From Alteromonas aestuariivivens (GTDB taxonomy: Bacteria > Pseudomonadota > Gammaproteobacteria > Enterobacterales > Alteromonadaceae): 64,000 bases of DNA. Below the pieces are notes generated by a model, which saw nothing but the letters and a program-made list of their open reading frames with translations, ran no database searches and was not told the origin of the DNA. This document shows positions 56,992 to 64,000 of this stretch, in pieces (positions within the stretch are counted from its first letter, which is position 1; the number at the start of each line of letters is the position of its first letter). The position numbers were made by a program, and so were the translations under genes. Location: the NCBI RefSeq assembly GCF_003367475.1, contig NZ_QRHA01000002.1, positions 186,001 to 250,000 on the forward strand. The letters are read 5' to 3'.

Positions 56992-58092
56992 CTAATTCTG
57001 AACCCGATTGTAATCCTGGGCGCCCAACTCGGCGACGACTACCCGCATTATTATGATTTCACCGCTGCGGCTTACTTCGAGTTCAAGTTCAGTCCCAGGC
57101 TCGGTTTCGGCAATCATATCCAGTGTTTTTGAGGCACTCTCCAGTCGAATACCGTCGATAGCAAGAATGATATCGCCAGCCATCAGGCCGGCTCTTGCAA
57201 CCGGACTGCCGTTGGCGACGGCGGTTACCACAATACCCGGACGCCCCCGGTATTCACTGCCGATAAAGCCAAGCTGACCGCGGGTAACCTTTCCGTTGGT
57301 GATGATTTCATCCATGACGCGCTTGGCCAGTTCGTATGGTACGGCGAAATTAATACCATCAACTTTACTCACTCGATGGCGACCGTCACGGACCTGAAAA
57401 TTTGCATTGGTAATGCCTACCAGAACACCGTTACTGTCGACCAGCGCGCCACCGGAATTGCCCTGGTTGAGAACGGCATCAGTCTGGATAAAATCGACGT
57501 AGTTGGATAGGCCGTTGCGTCCTGCCCGGCTGACAATGCCATGGGTTATGGTTTGGCCCAGGTCGAACGGGTTACCTATGGCCATAACCAGGTCGCCCAC
57601 ACGTACATTCGGTTCGCTGATCTGCGGGATCACGTGTAGATTATCTGCTGCAACCTTTAAAACGGCGAGATCGGTGAGTTCATCGGTTCCCACTATCTGT
57701 GCTTCCAGAACCCTACCGTCCTGCACTGCCACAAAGATGCTGTCTGCGTTACTGACAACGTGATGACAGGTGAGAATATAGCCGTTATCGGTCATGATAA
57801 CGCCTGAGCCCAGACTGGCTCTTTCTCGTGGCTGATTGCGAAACAATCCGGTGTCTGTCTCAATACTGACACTGTAGATGTTGACCACTGCCGGAGCTGA
57901 GCGACTCAGAGCCGGAAAGTGGGATTCACGGCTAGGGGTATCAGACGGTTCTGAAAACCATCCGTCTTTAAAGCCGGTTCCGCTGCGAAGGTCGGGAACC
58001 AATAGAAGGATCAGTCCGGCAACGATGACACCCAGAAAAACGGAACGAACAAGAAAAATTAAGAATTGTCTGCCTGACACGATACGAATCAT
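56992..58092 (-). CDS. degS: Periplasmic site-1 protease DegS/AlgW type
   Basis: A 366-residue membrane-anchored trypsin-like protease. An N-terminal anchor (FLIFLVRSVFLGVIVAGLIL) precedes the protease domain with catalytic His (ILTCHHVVSNAD), Asp (LTDLAVLKV) and Ser (LNQGNSGGALVDSN). A single PDZ domain follows (GSPVARAGLMAGDIILAIDG). A single PDZ and an anchor mark DegS/AlgW, which senses misfolded porins and starts sigma-E release. rseA/rpoE are not in this window. It is convergent with murA. Confidence 0.93.
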   Translation of the reverse strand: MIRIVSGRQFLIFLVRSVFLGVIVAGLILLLVPDLRSGTGFKDGWFSEPSDTPSRESHFPALSRSAPAVVNIYSVSIETDTGLFRNQPRERASLGSGVIMTDNGYILTCHHVVSNADSIFVAVQDGRVLEAQIVGTDELTDLAVLKVAADNLHVIPQISEPNVRVGDLVMAIGNPFDLGQTITHGIVSRAGRNGLSNYVDFIQTDAVLNQGNSGGALVDSNGVLVGITNANFQVRDGRHRVSKVDGINFAVPYELAKRVMDEIITNGKVTRGQLGFIGSEYRGRPGIVVTAVANGSPVARAGLMAGDIILAIDGIRLESASKTLDMIAETEPGTELELEVSRSGEIIIMRVVVAELGAQDYNRVQN

Positions 58093-58183
58093 CTCTTCGG
58101 CCTCAACTTAGAGGCAGAAACCTAAATTAAAACAGAGAATAACATTGATGTAGGGCAATACCAATGTGAAAAGGGCTAGAGCA

Positions 58184-58211
58184 ATGCGGCGCTTTAATTA
58201 AAGCGCCGCAT
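58184..58211 (-). terminator. 28-bp perfect palindrome after the degP-like gene
   Basis: ATGCGGCGCTTTAA (58184-58197) and TTAAAGCGCCGCAT (58198-58211) form a perfect palindrome with no spacer, 27 bases after the protease stop on the minus strand. As RNA it gives a 12-bp hairpin with a TTAA loop. A weaker T-rich stretch (CCCTTTTC) comes 10 bases later rather than directly after it, so it is a terminator-like or stabilising hairpin. Confidence 0.6.
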
Positions 58212-58238
58212 CTTCATGCCAGAGATTGGAAACTTCTG

Positions 58239-59603
58239 TTAGCGGATAACCAGATAAAGTGCGGAGTTACCCCGTTTAACATTCAGGGCAATAACGCCGG
58301 TCGACTCCTCCAGTGCATTCCGGAATTCAGCGACGGTGGTTACACGATTGCGATTAACACCAACAATCACATCGTCCTGCTGCAAGCCAATTCGGGCAGC
58401 CGGGCTGTTACGTTCCAGTTCAGCAACTTTTACCCCGCCATTACCGGCATTGTCTTCGCCGTTAGCCAGAGTGGCACCTTCCAGTGCCGGGTGAATTTGC
58501 GAAGCGGTAACTTCAGCCTGAGTGGCGTCATCCAATACCACATCTACATCCATGCTTTTGCCCTTGCGAAGAATGGTCAGACTGACCTCTGCACCTGCAC
58601 CCATACTGGCGATTTTTGCACGCAGCTCCTGGAAGCCACTCAGTTCGCGGCCGTTCACAGCCGTGATAATGTCACCAGCCTGCAGCCCCGCTTTTTCAGC
58701 CGCAGAATCGGGTTGTACTTCACTGACAAAAGCACCAATATTGACGTCGGCATTCATGGCTTCAGCCAGTCCGGCATCAACGTCGCTGCCTAAAATGCCC
58801 AATAATCCGCGACGCACTTCACCGAATTCGGCAATCTGGTCTACCAGGCTTTTCATCATGTTGCTGGGAATGGCAAAACCAATGCCAACGTTTCCTCCAT
58901 TGGGGCCGAAAATGGCGGTATTGATACCGACCAGTTCACCCTTGAGGTTGACCAGAGCGCCACCGGAGTTACCCCGGTTAATTGCCGCATCGGTTTGAAT
59001 GAAATCTTCGTAGCCACCAATATTAAGGCCTGATCTGCCCAGCGCACTAACGATGCCTGAAGTGACTGTCTGGGATAGTCCAAAGGGGTTGCCGATAGCA
59101 ACCACAAAGTCTCCCACCCGGAGTTTATCTGAGTCAGCGATGGGTAGAAAAGCGAGATTGTCCGGGTCAATTTTCAACAACGCGATATCACTTTGCTCGT
59201 CGGCGCCCAGTTTTTTGGCTTTAAACTCCCGGCCATCGGTCAGCTTAACGGTAATTTCGTCTGCGTTATCAACAACGTGGTTATTGGTCACCACGTAACC
59301 CTTGTCCGCATCGATAATGACACCCGAGCCCAGCCCTCTGAAAGGGCGTTCCTGCAACTGTTCCTGTGGCCCGCCAAAAAAGTAGCGGAACATCTCAGGG
59401 ACTTGCTGGCGTGAAGTCTGGGTGCCCTGTACGGAAATACTGACAACCGCAGGGGTAGCTTCTTCCAGCATGGGAGCAAGGGAGGGAACTTCTTCCTTGT
59501 CACTGCCAAAAAAAGGTAAAGCTGCACTGGCGTTGAGAGTGAGCCCCAACGAACTTACGGCAATACCGGAAATCAACAGAATCTGACGAAAAGACTTATT
59601 CAT
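58239..59603 (-). CDS. Do family serine endopeptidase (DegP/MucD type)
   Basis: A 454-residue exported protease with signal peptide (ISGIAVSSLGLTLNASAALP), catalytic His (VTNNHVVDNADE), Asp (SDIALLKID) and Ser (NRGNSGGALVNLKG), and two PDZ domains (SAAEKAGLQAGDIITAVNG; SPAARIGLQQDDVIVGVNRN). Two PDZ domains identify the DegP/DegQ/MucD group of periplasmic quality-control proteases. It sits upstream of degS on the same strand with 146 bases between them. DegP versus DegQ cannot be settled here. Confidence 0.94.
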   Translation of the reverse strand: MNKSFRQILLISGIAVSSLGLTLNASAALPFFGSDKEEVPSLAPMLEEATPAVVSISVQGTQTSRQQVPEMFRYFFGGPQEQLQERPFRGLGSGVIIDADKGYVVTNNHVVDNADEITVKLTDGREFKAKKLGADEQSDIALLKIDPDNLAFLPIADSDKLRVGDFVVAIGNPFGLSQTVTSGIVSALGRSGLNIGGYEDFIQTDAAINRGNSGGALVNLKGELVGINTAIFGPNGGNVGIGFAIPSNMMKSLVDQIAEFGEVRRGLLGILGSDVDAGLAEAMNADVNIGAFVSEVQPDSAAEKAGLQAGDIITAVNGRELSGFQELRAKIASMGAGAEVSLTILRKGKSMDVDVVLDDATQAEVTASQIHPALEGATLANGEDNAGNGGVKVAELERNSPAARIGLQQDDVIVGVNRNRVTTVAEFRNALEESTGVIALNVKRGNSALYLVIR

Positions 59604-59680
59604 ATACGCTTACACTCCTCATGTTCATTGCGCTATGTGTTCGTTCACTGACAGACTGAATGTGGTTGTAAAAAGTTCCT

Positions 59681-60124
59681 CTACTGGTCTTTTTCTGCGG
59701 TGGAATTACCAGTAGCGCCGATAAACAACCCTGAACCACTACCAGCAAAATCTCTTGGCTGGGCTCCGGTGACTTTTGAAAGCTTGGACTTTTCATCACC
59801 TTTGAGGTTATTTCTCAGATACGCAGAGGCGTGTTCGCCGTAAAACGGTACTCTTGGAACATCTTCATCCAGATTTTGATTCAGCAGTACCTCATATTCT
59901 TCGACCTGTTGCCGAAGATTCTGGCAGTGCCGTTCAATTTCTTCGACGACTTGCTTGGACTGAAATATGTGATGCTCAGCTTGTTGAGCCATCAGTTCCT
60001 TGATGTTTTTCTCAGCCAGTTTGGTGGCAGTAACGGAATCGTCACGTGTATAAAGGTAGCGAGCGACGAAAAATCCGATGATCAGGCCGACGACTAACAG
60101 GGCGAGAGGAATCAATACATCCAT
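59681..60124 (-). CDS. YhcB/ZapG-like (DUF1043) membrane protein
   Basis: A 147-residue protein with one N-terminal membrane helix (VLIPLALLVVGLIIGFFVARYL), a coiled-coil middle (IKELMAQQAEHHIFQSKQVV; CQNLRQQVEEYEVLLNQ) and a low-complexity Gly/Ser C-terminus. This is the DUF1043/YhcB plan; YhcB (ZapG) links cell division and envelope synthesis in E. coli. ATG 60124 has GGAG 6 bases upstream; ATG 60136 is an alternative. It is divergent from zapE, the order found in E. coli. Confidence 0.85.
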   Translation of the reverse strand: MDVLIPLALLVVGLIIGFFVARYLYTRDDSVTATKLAEKNIKELMAQQAEHHIFQSKQVVEEIERHCQNLRQQVEEYEVLLNQNLDEDVPRVPFYGEHASAYLRNNLKGDEKSKLSKVTGAQPRDFAGSGSGLFIGATGNSTAEKDQ

Positions 60125-60471
60125 TGGGGTCTCCATTTATACCTACAGGTTGCTTGGCTGACTATAGCAATTCCGTTTCGGATTTGCGCTGCTTCTTTTG
60201 GGCAATGATAGATTGGTTAAGTCACTACCGCACTTTATTTAGCCTGCGGTCATCGCGTACTTACAAATCATAATTTACACCGATAGCCAGTGGCTGAATA
60301 ACATTCCTCATACCAAAGAGACTGGTACTCTGGTCAATTTGAATCAAACACGGCACAATGTCTGACAATACGGAGAACACCTGCCAGATTTGAGTGAAAG
60401 TGCAGTCTGTCAGTCATCAACCACTGTGGTTGAAAAGTGTGGGCGCTGTGTAAATTTTTCAAGCCAGTTCA
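60125..60471. promoter_or_regulatory. Divergent yhcB / zapE region with a palindrome
   Basis: About 340 bases without a gene. A perfect inverted repeat with 8-base arms around a central T, TCAACCAC-T-GTGGTTGA (60417-60433), lies 38 bases upstream of the zapE start and is a candidate operator. A minus-strand TATAGT (about 60163-60168) could be a -10 for yhcB, but no good -35 was found. Confidence 0.45.
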
Positions 60472-61626
60472 ATGGCAAATTCTAATTATTTCAATGTTCA
60501 TCCACAGGAATCTGGAGCAGTGACGTCGATGACGCCTTGGGAAAAATATCAACTGGACCTCGAAAGTGCAGATTTTCATTATGATGCGGCGCAGGAGAAT
60601 GCGGTAAAGGAATTACAGCGGCTGTACGAGGATTTGTGCAGGCCTTCAACTGAGTTGAACTGGCGCAACCGGCTGCAACAGTTTCTGGGGCGCACCGCTG
60701 AAAGAAAAGACATTCAGGGTATCTACTTCTACGGTGGTGTGGGGCGGGGCAAAACTTATCTGGTGGATACGTTCTTTGAATGCTTGCCGTTTGAAAACAA
60801 GATGCGTGTGCATTTTCATCGTTTTATGTACCGGATCCACGATGAGTTAAAGCAACTCAAAAATGCCCAGGACCCGCTCAAAATAGTTGCCGCAAAGCTG
60901 GCCCGGGAAACACGGGTTATATGCTTTGATGAGTTCTTTGTCTCCGATATTACCGATGCCATGATACTCGGAACCTTGATGGAGGAACTGTTCGCCAGGG
61001 GGATTGTTCTGGTTGCTACATCAAATATTGTTCCCGATGAGTTGTATAAAAACGGTTTGCAAAGAGCCCGGTTTTTGCCCGCTATTACCCTTATCAACCA
61101 GCATACAAGAGTGATCAACGTCGACAGTGGTATCGATTATCGCCTCAGGACACTGGAGCAGGCTGAGATATACCATTTCCCGCTTGATGAAACCGCAACT
61201 GTGAATCTGAATGCCTACTTTACTCAACTGGCACCGGAAGCTGGCACCGAGCGGGAAACGATTGAAGTCAATCATCGGCCCATAGAAACCCTGCGCAATG
61301 CTGACGGTGTACTGATGATAGATTTTGCTGCGCTTTGTGAGGGGCCCCGTAGCCAGAGCGACTACATTGAAATTAGTCGGCTTTACCATTCGGTGTTGCT
61401 GGCGAATGTAAAAAGCATGGGCCATCACAATGATGACGTTGCCAGGCGTTTTATCGCCATGGTTGACGAGTTTTATGAGCGCCATGTGAAACTGATTATT
61501 TCAGCAGCGGTGCCTCTTGCAGAGTTGTACTCTGACGGCCGGCTCAGTTTTGAGTTCAAGCGCTGTCTGAGCCGGCTTAAAGAAATGCAGTCACATGACT
61601 ATCTGGCCACGGAGCATCTGCCGTAG
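60472..61626 (+). CDS. zapE: Cell division ATPase ZapE (AFG1 family)
   Basis: A 384-residue AFG1-like AAA-type ATPase. Walker A is FYGGVGRGKTYLVDTFFECL; Walker B is VICFDEFFVSDITDAMILG; VLVATSNIVPDELYKNGLQR and FLPAITLINQHTRVINVDSG follow. In E. coli ZapE acts at the Z-ring late in division. The first 19 residues are not conserved and ATG 60472 has no ribosome site; ATG 60529 or GTG 60520, after a GGAG, may be the true start. Confidence 0.93.
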   Translation: MANSNYFNVHPQESGAVTSMTPWEKYQLDLESADFHYDAAQENAVKELQRLYEDLCRPSTELNWRNRLQQFLGRTAERKDIQGIYFYGGVGRGKTYLVDTFFECLPFENKMRVHFHRFMYRIHDELKQLKNAQDPLKIVAAKLARETRVICFDEFFVSDITDAMILGTLMEELFARGIVLVATSNIVPDELYKNGLQRARFLPAITLINQHTRVINVDSGIDYRLRTLEQAEIYHFPLDETATVNLNAYFTQLAPEAGTERETIEVNHRPIETLRNADGVLMIDFAALCEGPRSQSDYIEISRLYHSVLLANVKSMGHHNDDVARRFIAMVDEFYERHVKLIISAAVPLAELYSDGRLSFEFKRCLSRLKEMQSHDYLATEHLP

Positions 61627-61763
61627 GCGGGTTATTTGTGAATTCATAGTGACCTTTCCCATCAGACTGTTCAGATGGCCTTAAAGTGGGTAGAATCCGG
61701 CATAATTTTACCCTTGGTTTTTTCAGCCGGGGCGAGCGAAAGTCGAATTAAGAGTAATAAAAT

Positions 61764-62486
61764 ATGGGTAGAGCATTTGAAGTAAGAAAGGCCGCCATGG
61801 CGAAAACCGCAGGCGCCAAAACCAAAGTGTATTCCAAGTACGGCAAGGAAATATACGTCTGTGCCAAAAACGGAGGCACGGATCCCGATACCAATCTGTC
61901 CTTGCGCCGTTTGATGGACAAGGCAAAGAAAGACCAGGTACCTGGCCATGTCATTGAAAAAGCGATAGATAAGGCTGCAGGAGGCGCAGGTGAAGATTTT
62001 GTTCCGGCGCGCTATGAAGGGTTTGGGCCCGGCAACTGTATGGTTATTGTGGATTGTCTGACAGACAACAACAATCGCACTATCACAGATGTACGTAATT
62101 GCTTTACCAAAACCGGGGCAAAAATCGGAGCTCCCGGTGCGGTCTCTCACATGTTCGATCATCAGGCGGTGTTTGTATTTGCCGGTGATGATGAAGATGC
62201 GGTACTCGAAGTATTGATGGAGGCCGATGCAGACGTAACTGAAGTGGAGTGTGAAGACGGCAGGATCACGGTTTATGCTCCACACACAGAGTTTTATAAT
62301 GTGAAAACTGCTTTGGCAGATGCGTATCCTGATATTCAGTTTGAGGCGGAAGAGATCAGTTTTATTCCACAAACTGAAACTGAAATCAGTGAAGATGATC
62401 TGCCCATGTTCGAAAAATTCATGGACATGCTAAACGATTGCGATGATGTGCAGGACGTTTATCATAACGCTATTGTGCCCAACTAA
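61764..62486 (+). CDS. YebC/PmpR family protein (YeeN type)
   Basis: A 240-residue YebC-superfamily protein closer to E. coli YeeN than to Yeb[61 protein letters not shown] and the ending [14 protein letters not shown]. It lacks the GHSKW start of canonical YebC. YebC-type proteins are described as transcriptional regulators and, more recently, as translation factors for proline-rich stretches; which applies to YeeN is unclear. A MITE-like element begins 18 bases after its stop. Confidence 0.9.
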   Translation: MGRAFEVRKAAMAKTAGAKTKVYSKYGKEIYVCAKNGGTDPDTNLSLRRLMDKAKKDQVPGHVIEKAIDKAAGGAGEDFVPARYEGFGPGNCMVIVDCLTDNNNRTITDVRNCFTKTGAKIGAPGAVSHMFDHQAVFVFAGDDEDAVLEVLMEADADVTEVECEDGRITVYAPHTEFYNVKTALADAYPDIQFEAEEISFIPQTETEISEDDLPMFEKFMDMLNDCDDVQDVYHNAIVPN

Positions 62487-62504
62487 CGTGTGACAGAATG
62501 TGAT

Positions 62505-62771
62505 TAGGGCCTGTTGATCTTTGCTGTTCGAAATTTGTTCTCTCTGAGTGGTTTCAGGGCAAGGCGAGAGCCATGAAGCTTAGTCAGCTAAGTAAATGGC
62601 GAACAACGCAGTCATGGAAGCACTCAGAGTGAACCCGAAGGGCAGCACTTGTCGCGCTTTTCTGCTGCGTTAGTGATTGTTCATGCAGATGACTACACTT
62701 CACAGCCTCTGCCTTGCATAAATGCACGACAATTTGCTGCAAAAGTGAACAGCAAAGATCGACAGGCCCTA
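62505..62771. mobile_element. MITE-like element with 25-bp terminal inverted repeats
   Basis: The left end (62505-62529, TAGGGCCTGTTGATC…GCTGTTC) and right end (62747-62771) are inverted copies of 25 bases with one mismatch. Both ends start with TA, as expected for elements that insert at TA. The 267-bp element has no coding capacity. It contains further inverted pairs: CTCTGAGTG/CACTCAGAG (62542-62550, 62621-62629) and GCCAT…CTTAG/CTAAG…ATGGC (62570-62600). It lies between the YeeN gene and its apparent terminator. The mobilising transposase family is not identified. Confidence 0.75.
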
Positions 62772-62773
62772 GG

Positions 62774-62805
62774 TACGCCAGCAATTGTTGCTGGCGTATT
62801 TTTTT
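62774..62805 (+). terminator. Strong terminator between the MITE-like element and rnpB
   Basis: TACGCCAGCAA (62774-62784) pairs perfectly with TTGCTGGCGTA (62788-62798) around a 3-base loop, followed by seven T. It begins 3 bases after the mobile element and ends 9 bases before the rnpB -10 element, so it most likely insulates rnpB from the YeeN transcript. Confidence 0.92.
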
Positions 62806-62814
62806 GCGGCGGCG

Positions 62815-62827
62815 TACAATGCGCCGC
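62815..62827 (+). promoter_or_regulatory. rnpB promoter -10 element and discriminator
   Basis: TACAAT (62815-62820) is followed by a GC-only discriminator (GCGCCGC) and the expected first base of RNase P RNA at 62828. The position of a -35 at 17-base spacing (62792-62797) falls inside the right arm of the terminator hairpin and is a poor match (TGGCGT). GC-rich discriminators are typical of stable-RNA promoters under stringent control. Confidence 0.6.
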
Positions 62828-63180
<353 letters not shown>

Positions 63181-64000
63181 CTTTATATTTTCCGCATACG
63201 AAGCCCCACAGTTCGTGTAATTGCCGTCAAATAGTCCAAAATCATAATAAAGCCTGATACCAATGCGAATCAAAATTTGGAAGGGCTCCTCCCTGCATGG
63301 ACACAAGCATCTGTCGTGATGTACGTTTAATCGGCTGATTAAAAACTACCCAATTTGGGGCAGTTGAAATTATCAAAGTACAATATTAGTGCAAAAAAAC
63401 ATCGCCCATTGTCGAAAAATACTACTTTTTGGCTAGCAAATGACCTAATATCTATGTCTGTTGCACTGATTCGGTCACCCTCGTCCAGTCAGTCCTGTTG
63501 CAGGGCCATCCGTCCGTAAGGAGTATGGCCTAGTCGCGGCTTGAAACAGCGTTTTTGGCTCACCAATTAACGAACGGTAAACTCATTGGTTTGATATCGT
63601 TGATTGCGCAATCAAATCTGAGCCACTGCGTGATTGAGGTGGCGGTAACCAGAGCGTTGCAAGGTATGTTCATCCTACCTGAAAATGACATAAATCGATG
63701 ATATTAAGTAGTATTTTTGGCGTGTTGGAGAGCTTGCAAGGATATCTGAAGTATGGGCTTTTGCATTTGGAAATGAATGTATGAGCTTATCATCTGTTGT
63801 GAGCTTCCTGATTGCGGTTAATATAAATTACATAATTGACGTGTAATCTGGGTAACCGTAAACCGAGCCAGAGAATTAGTAAGGAGTTGAATAAGAAGTA
63901 TAAATTGCATTTGAGGAGTTTGGTCTGATTCAGACATACCTCAGAAGCATTTTTAAAAGTGCTGCGCAGTTTGGATTGGAACTTGCATTAGATTTACCAA
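63181..64000. other. AT-rich region downstream of rnpB, no supported gene
   Basis: These 820 bases to the window edge carry no convincing coding region on either strand. A T-rich stretch directly follows rnpB. A perfect 16-bp palindrome, TTGATTGCGCAATCAA, lies at 63600-63615, and ACCAAT/ATTGGT arms lie just upstream (about 63561-63590). A GGCCAT/ATGGCC pair is near 63507-63531. The last 75 bases are open in one frame after a GAGGAG, but no start codon is convincing. The base composition differs from the gene-dense part. Confidence 0.6.
63600..63615. promoter_or_regulatory. 16-bp perfect palindrome, candidate operator
   Basis: TTGATTGCGCAATCAA is self-complementary over all 16 bases. Its outer half-sites TTGAT/ATCAA resemble those of FNR-type sites, but the spacing is six instead of four bases, so it is not a standard FNR box. 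It is probably an operator for a gene beyond the window edge. This is inference. Confidence 0.35.

Noticed and set aside
63600..63615. Reading TTGATTGCGCAATCAA as a standard FNR/Anr box
   Set aside because: FNR sites have four central bases between TTGAT and ATCAA; here there are six. Kept only as an unnamed palindrome.
63641..63660. Possible ops/JUMPstart element (GGCGGTA…)
   Set aside because: Seven bases match the start of the ops consensus, but the following positions (ACCA) do not. A 7-base match is not enough without a visible polysaccharide cluster.
63914..63936. Resemblance to the 5' end of 16S rRNA (GAGGAGTTTGGTCTGATTCAG)
   Set aside because: The similarity stops after about 20 bases; the conserved 16S sequence that must follow is absent.
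63925..64000. Start of a coding region at the window edge after GAGGAG
   Set aside because: The frame is open for only about 25 codons, with no ATG/GTG at a suitable distance and no recognisable residues.

Overview
The window is a gene-dense, almost entirely chromosomal stretch from a Gammaproteobacterium. The evidence is a set of family-typical blocks: lptD-surA-pdxA-rsmA-apaG-apaH, rplM-rpsI-petABC-sspAB, yrbG-kdsD-kdsC-lptCAB-rpoN-hpf-ptsN-rapZ-ptsO facing mlaFEDCB-ibaG-murA, and a type-A RNase P RNA. The DUF3450/TtpC/ExbB/ExbD/TonB/TPR cluster, a LysC-type aspartokinase, the cytochrome bc1 operon and an MCP point to a free-living aerobic, probably marine, relative of the Cellvibrionales/Oceanospirillales/Pseudomonas side of the class. 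That placement is inference. No tRNA, rRNA, CRISPR array, prophage or complete insertion sequence was seen.

Layout. 1-4.5 kb: a TonB2-type energy-transduction operon. 4.6-10.1 kb: acpH, acnB, a DUF192 protein and lysC. 10.1-13.9 kb (minus): an exported seven-repeat FG-GAP protein and a chemoreceptor. 14.3-21.0 kb (minus): the lptD-to-apaH operon, with djlA and xerD divergent from it. 23.3-32.4 kb (plus): dsbC, recJ, a 90-residue orphan, recO, pdxJ, acpS, rlmD, relA, mazG. 32.5-37.7 kb: rplM-rpsI, petABC, sspAB. 38.0-43.7 kb is the least conventional part: two tandem spondin-domain proteins, an orphan response regulator with a degenerate receiver, mgtE, and an HTH regulator divergent from a small exported protein and a DUF2145 protein. 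43.8-51.6 kb (minus): nitrogen PTS, rpoN, LPS transport and Kdo genes. 52.1-56.7 kb (plus): Mla phospholipid transport, ibaG, murA. 57-60.1 kb (minus): degS, degP-like protease, zapG/yhcB. 60.5-62.5 kb (plus): zapE and a YeeN-type YebC protein. 62.5-63.2 kb: a MITE-like element, a terminator and rnpB. The last 0.8 kb has no supported gene.

Functional themes. Much of the window builds or maintains the envelope: LptD/SurA/LptABC and Kdo synthesis for LPS, Mla for lipid asymmetry, MurA for peptidoglycan, DegS/DegP for periplasmic proteostasis, TonB for outer-membrane transport. RelA, MazG, SspA, Hpf and RapZ/PTS-Ntr add starvation and nitrogen control.

The strongest candidates for something undescribed are the HTH / small exported protein / DUF2145 locus (41.7-43.7 kb), the spondin pair next to a degenerate regulator (38.0-40.3 kb), the paired-cysteine modules on the FG-GAP protein, the recJ-orf90-recO arrangement, and the MITE-like element inserted just ahead of rnpB. 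None is proven to be a new system from sequence alone.
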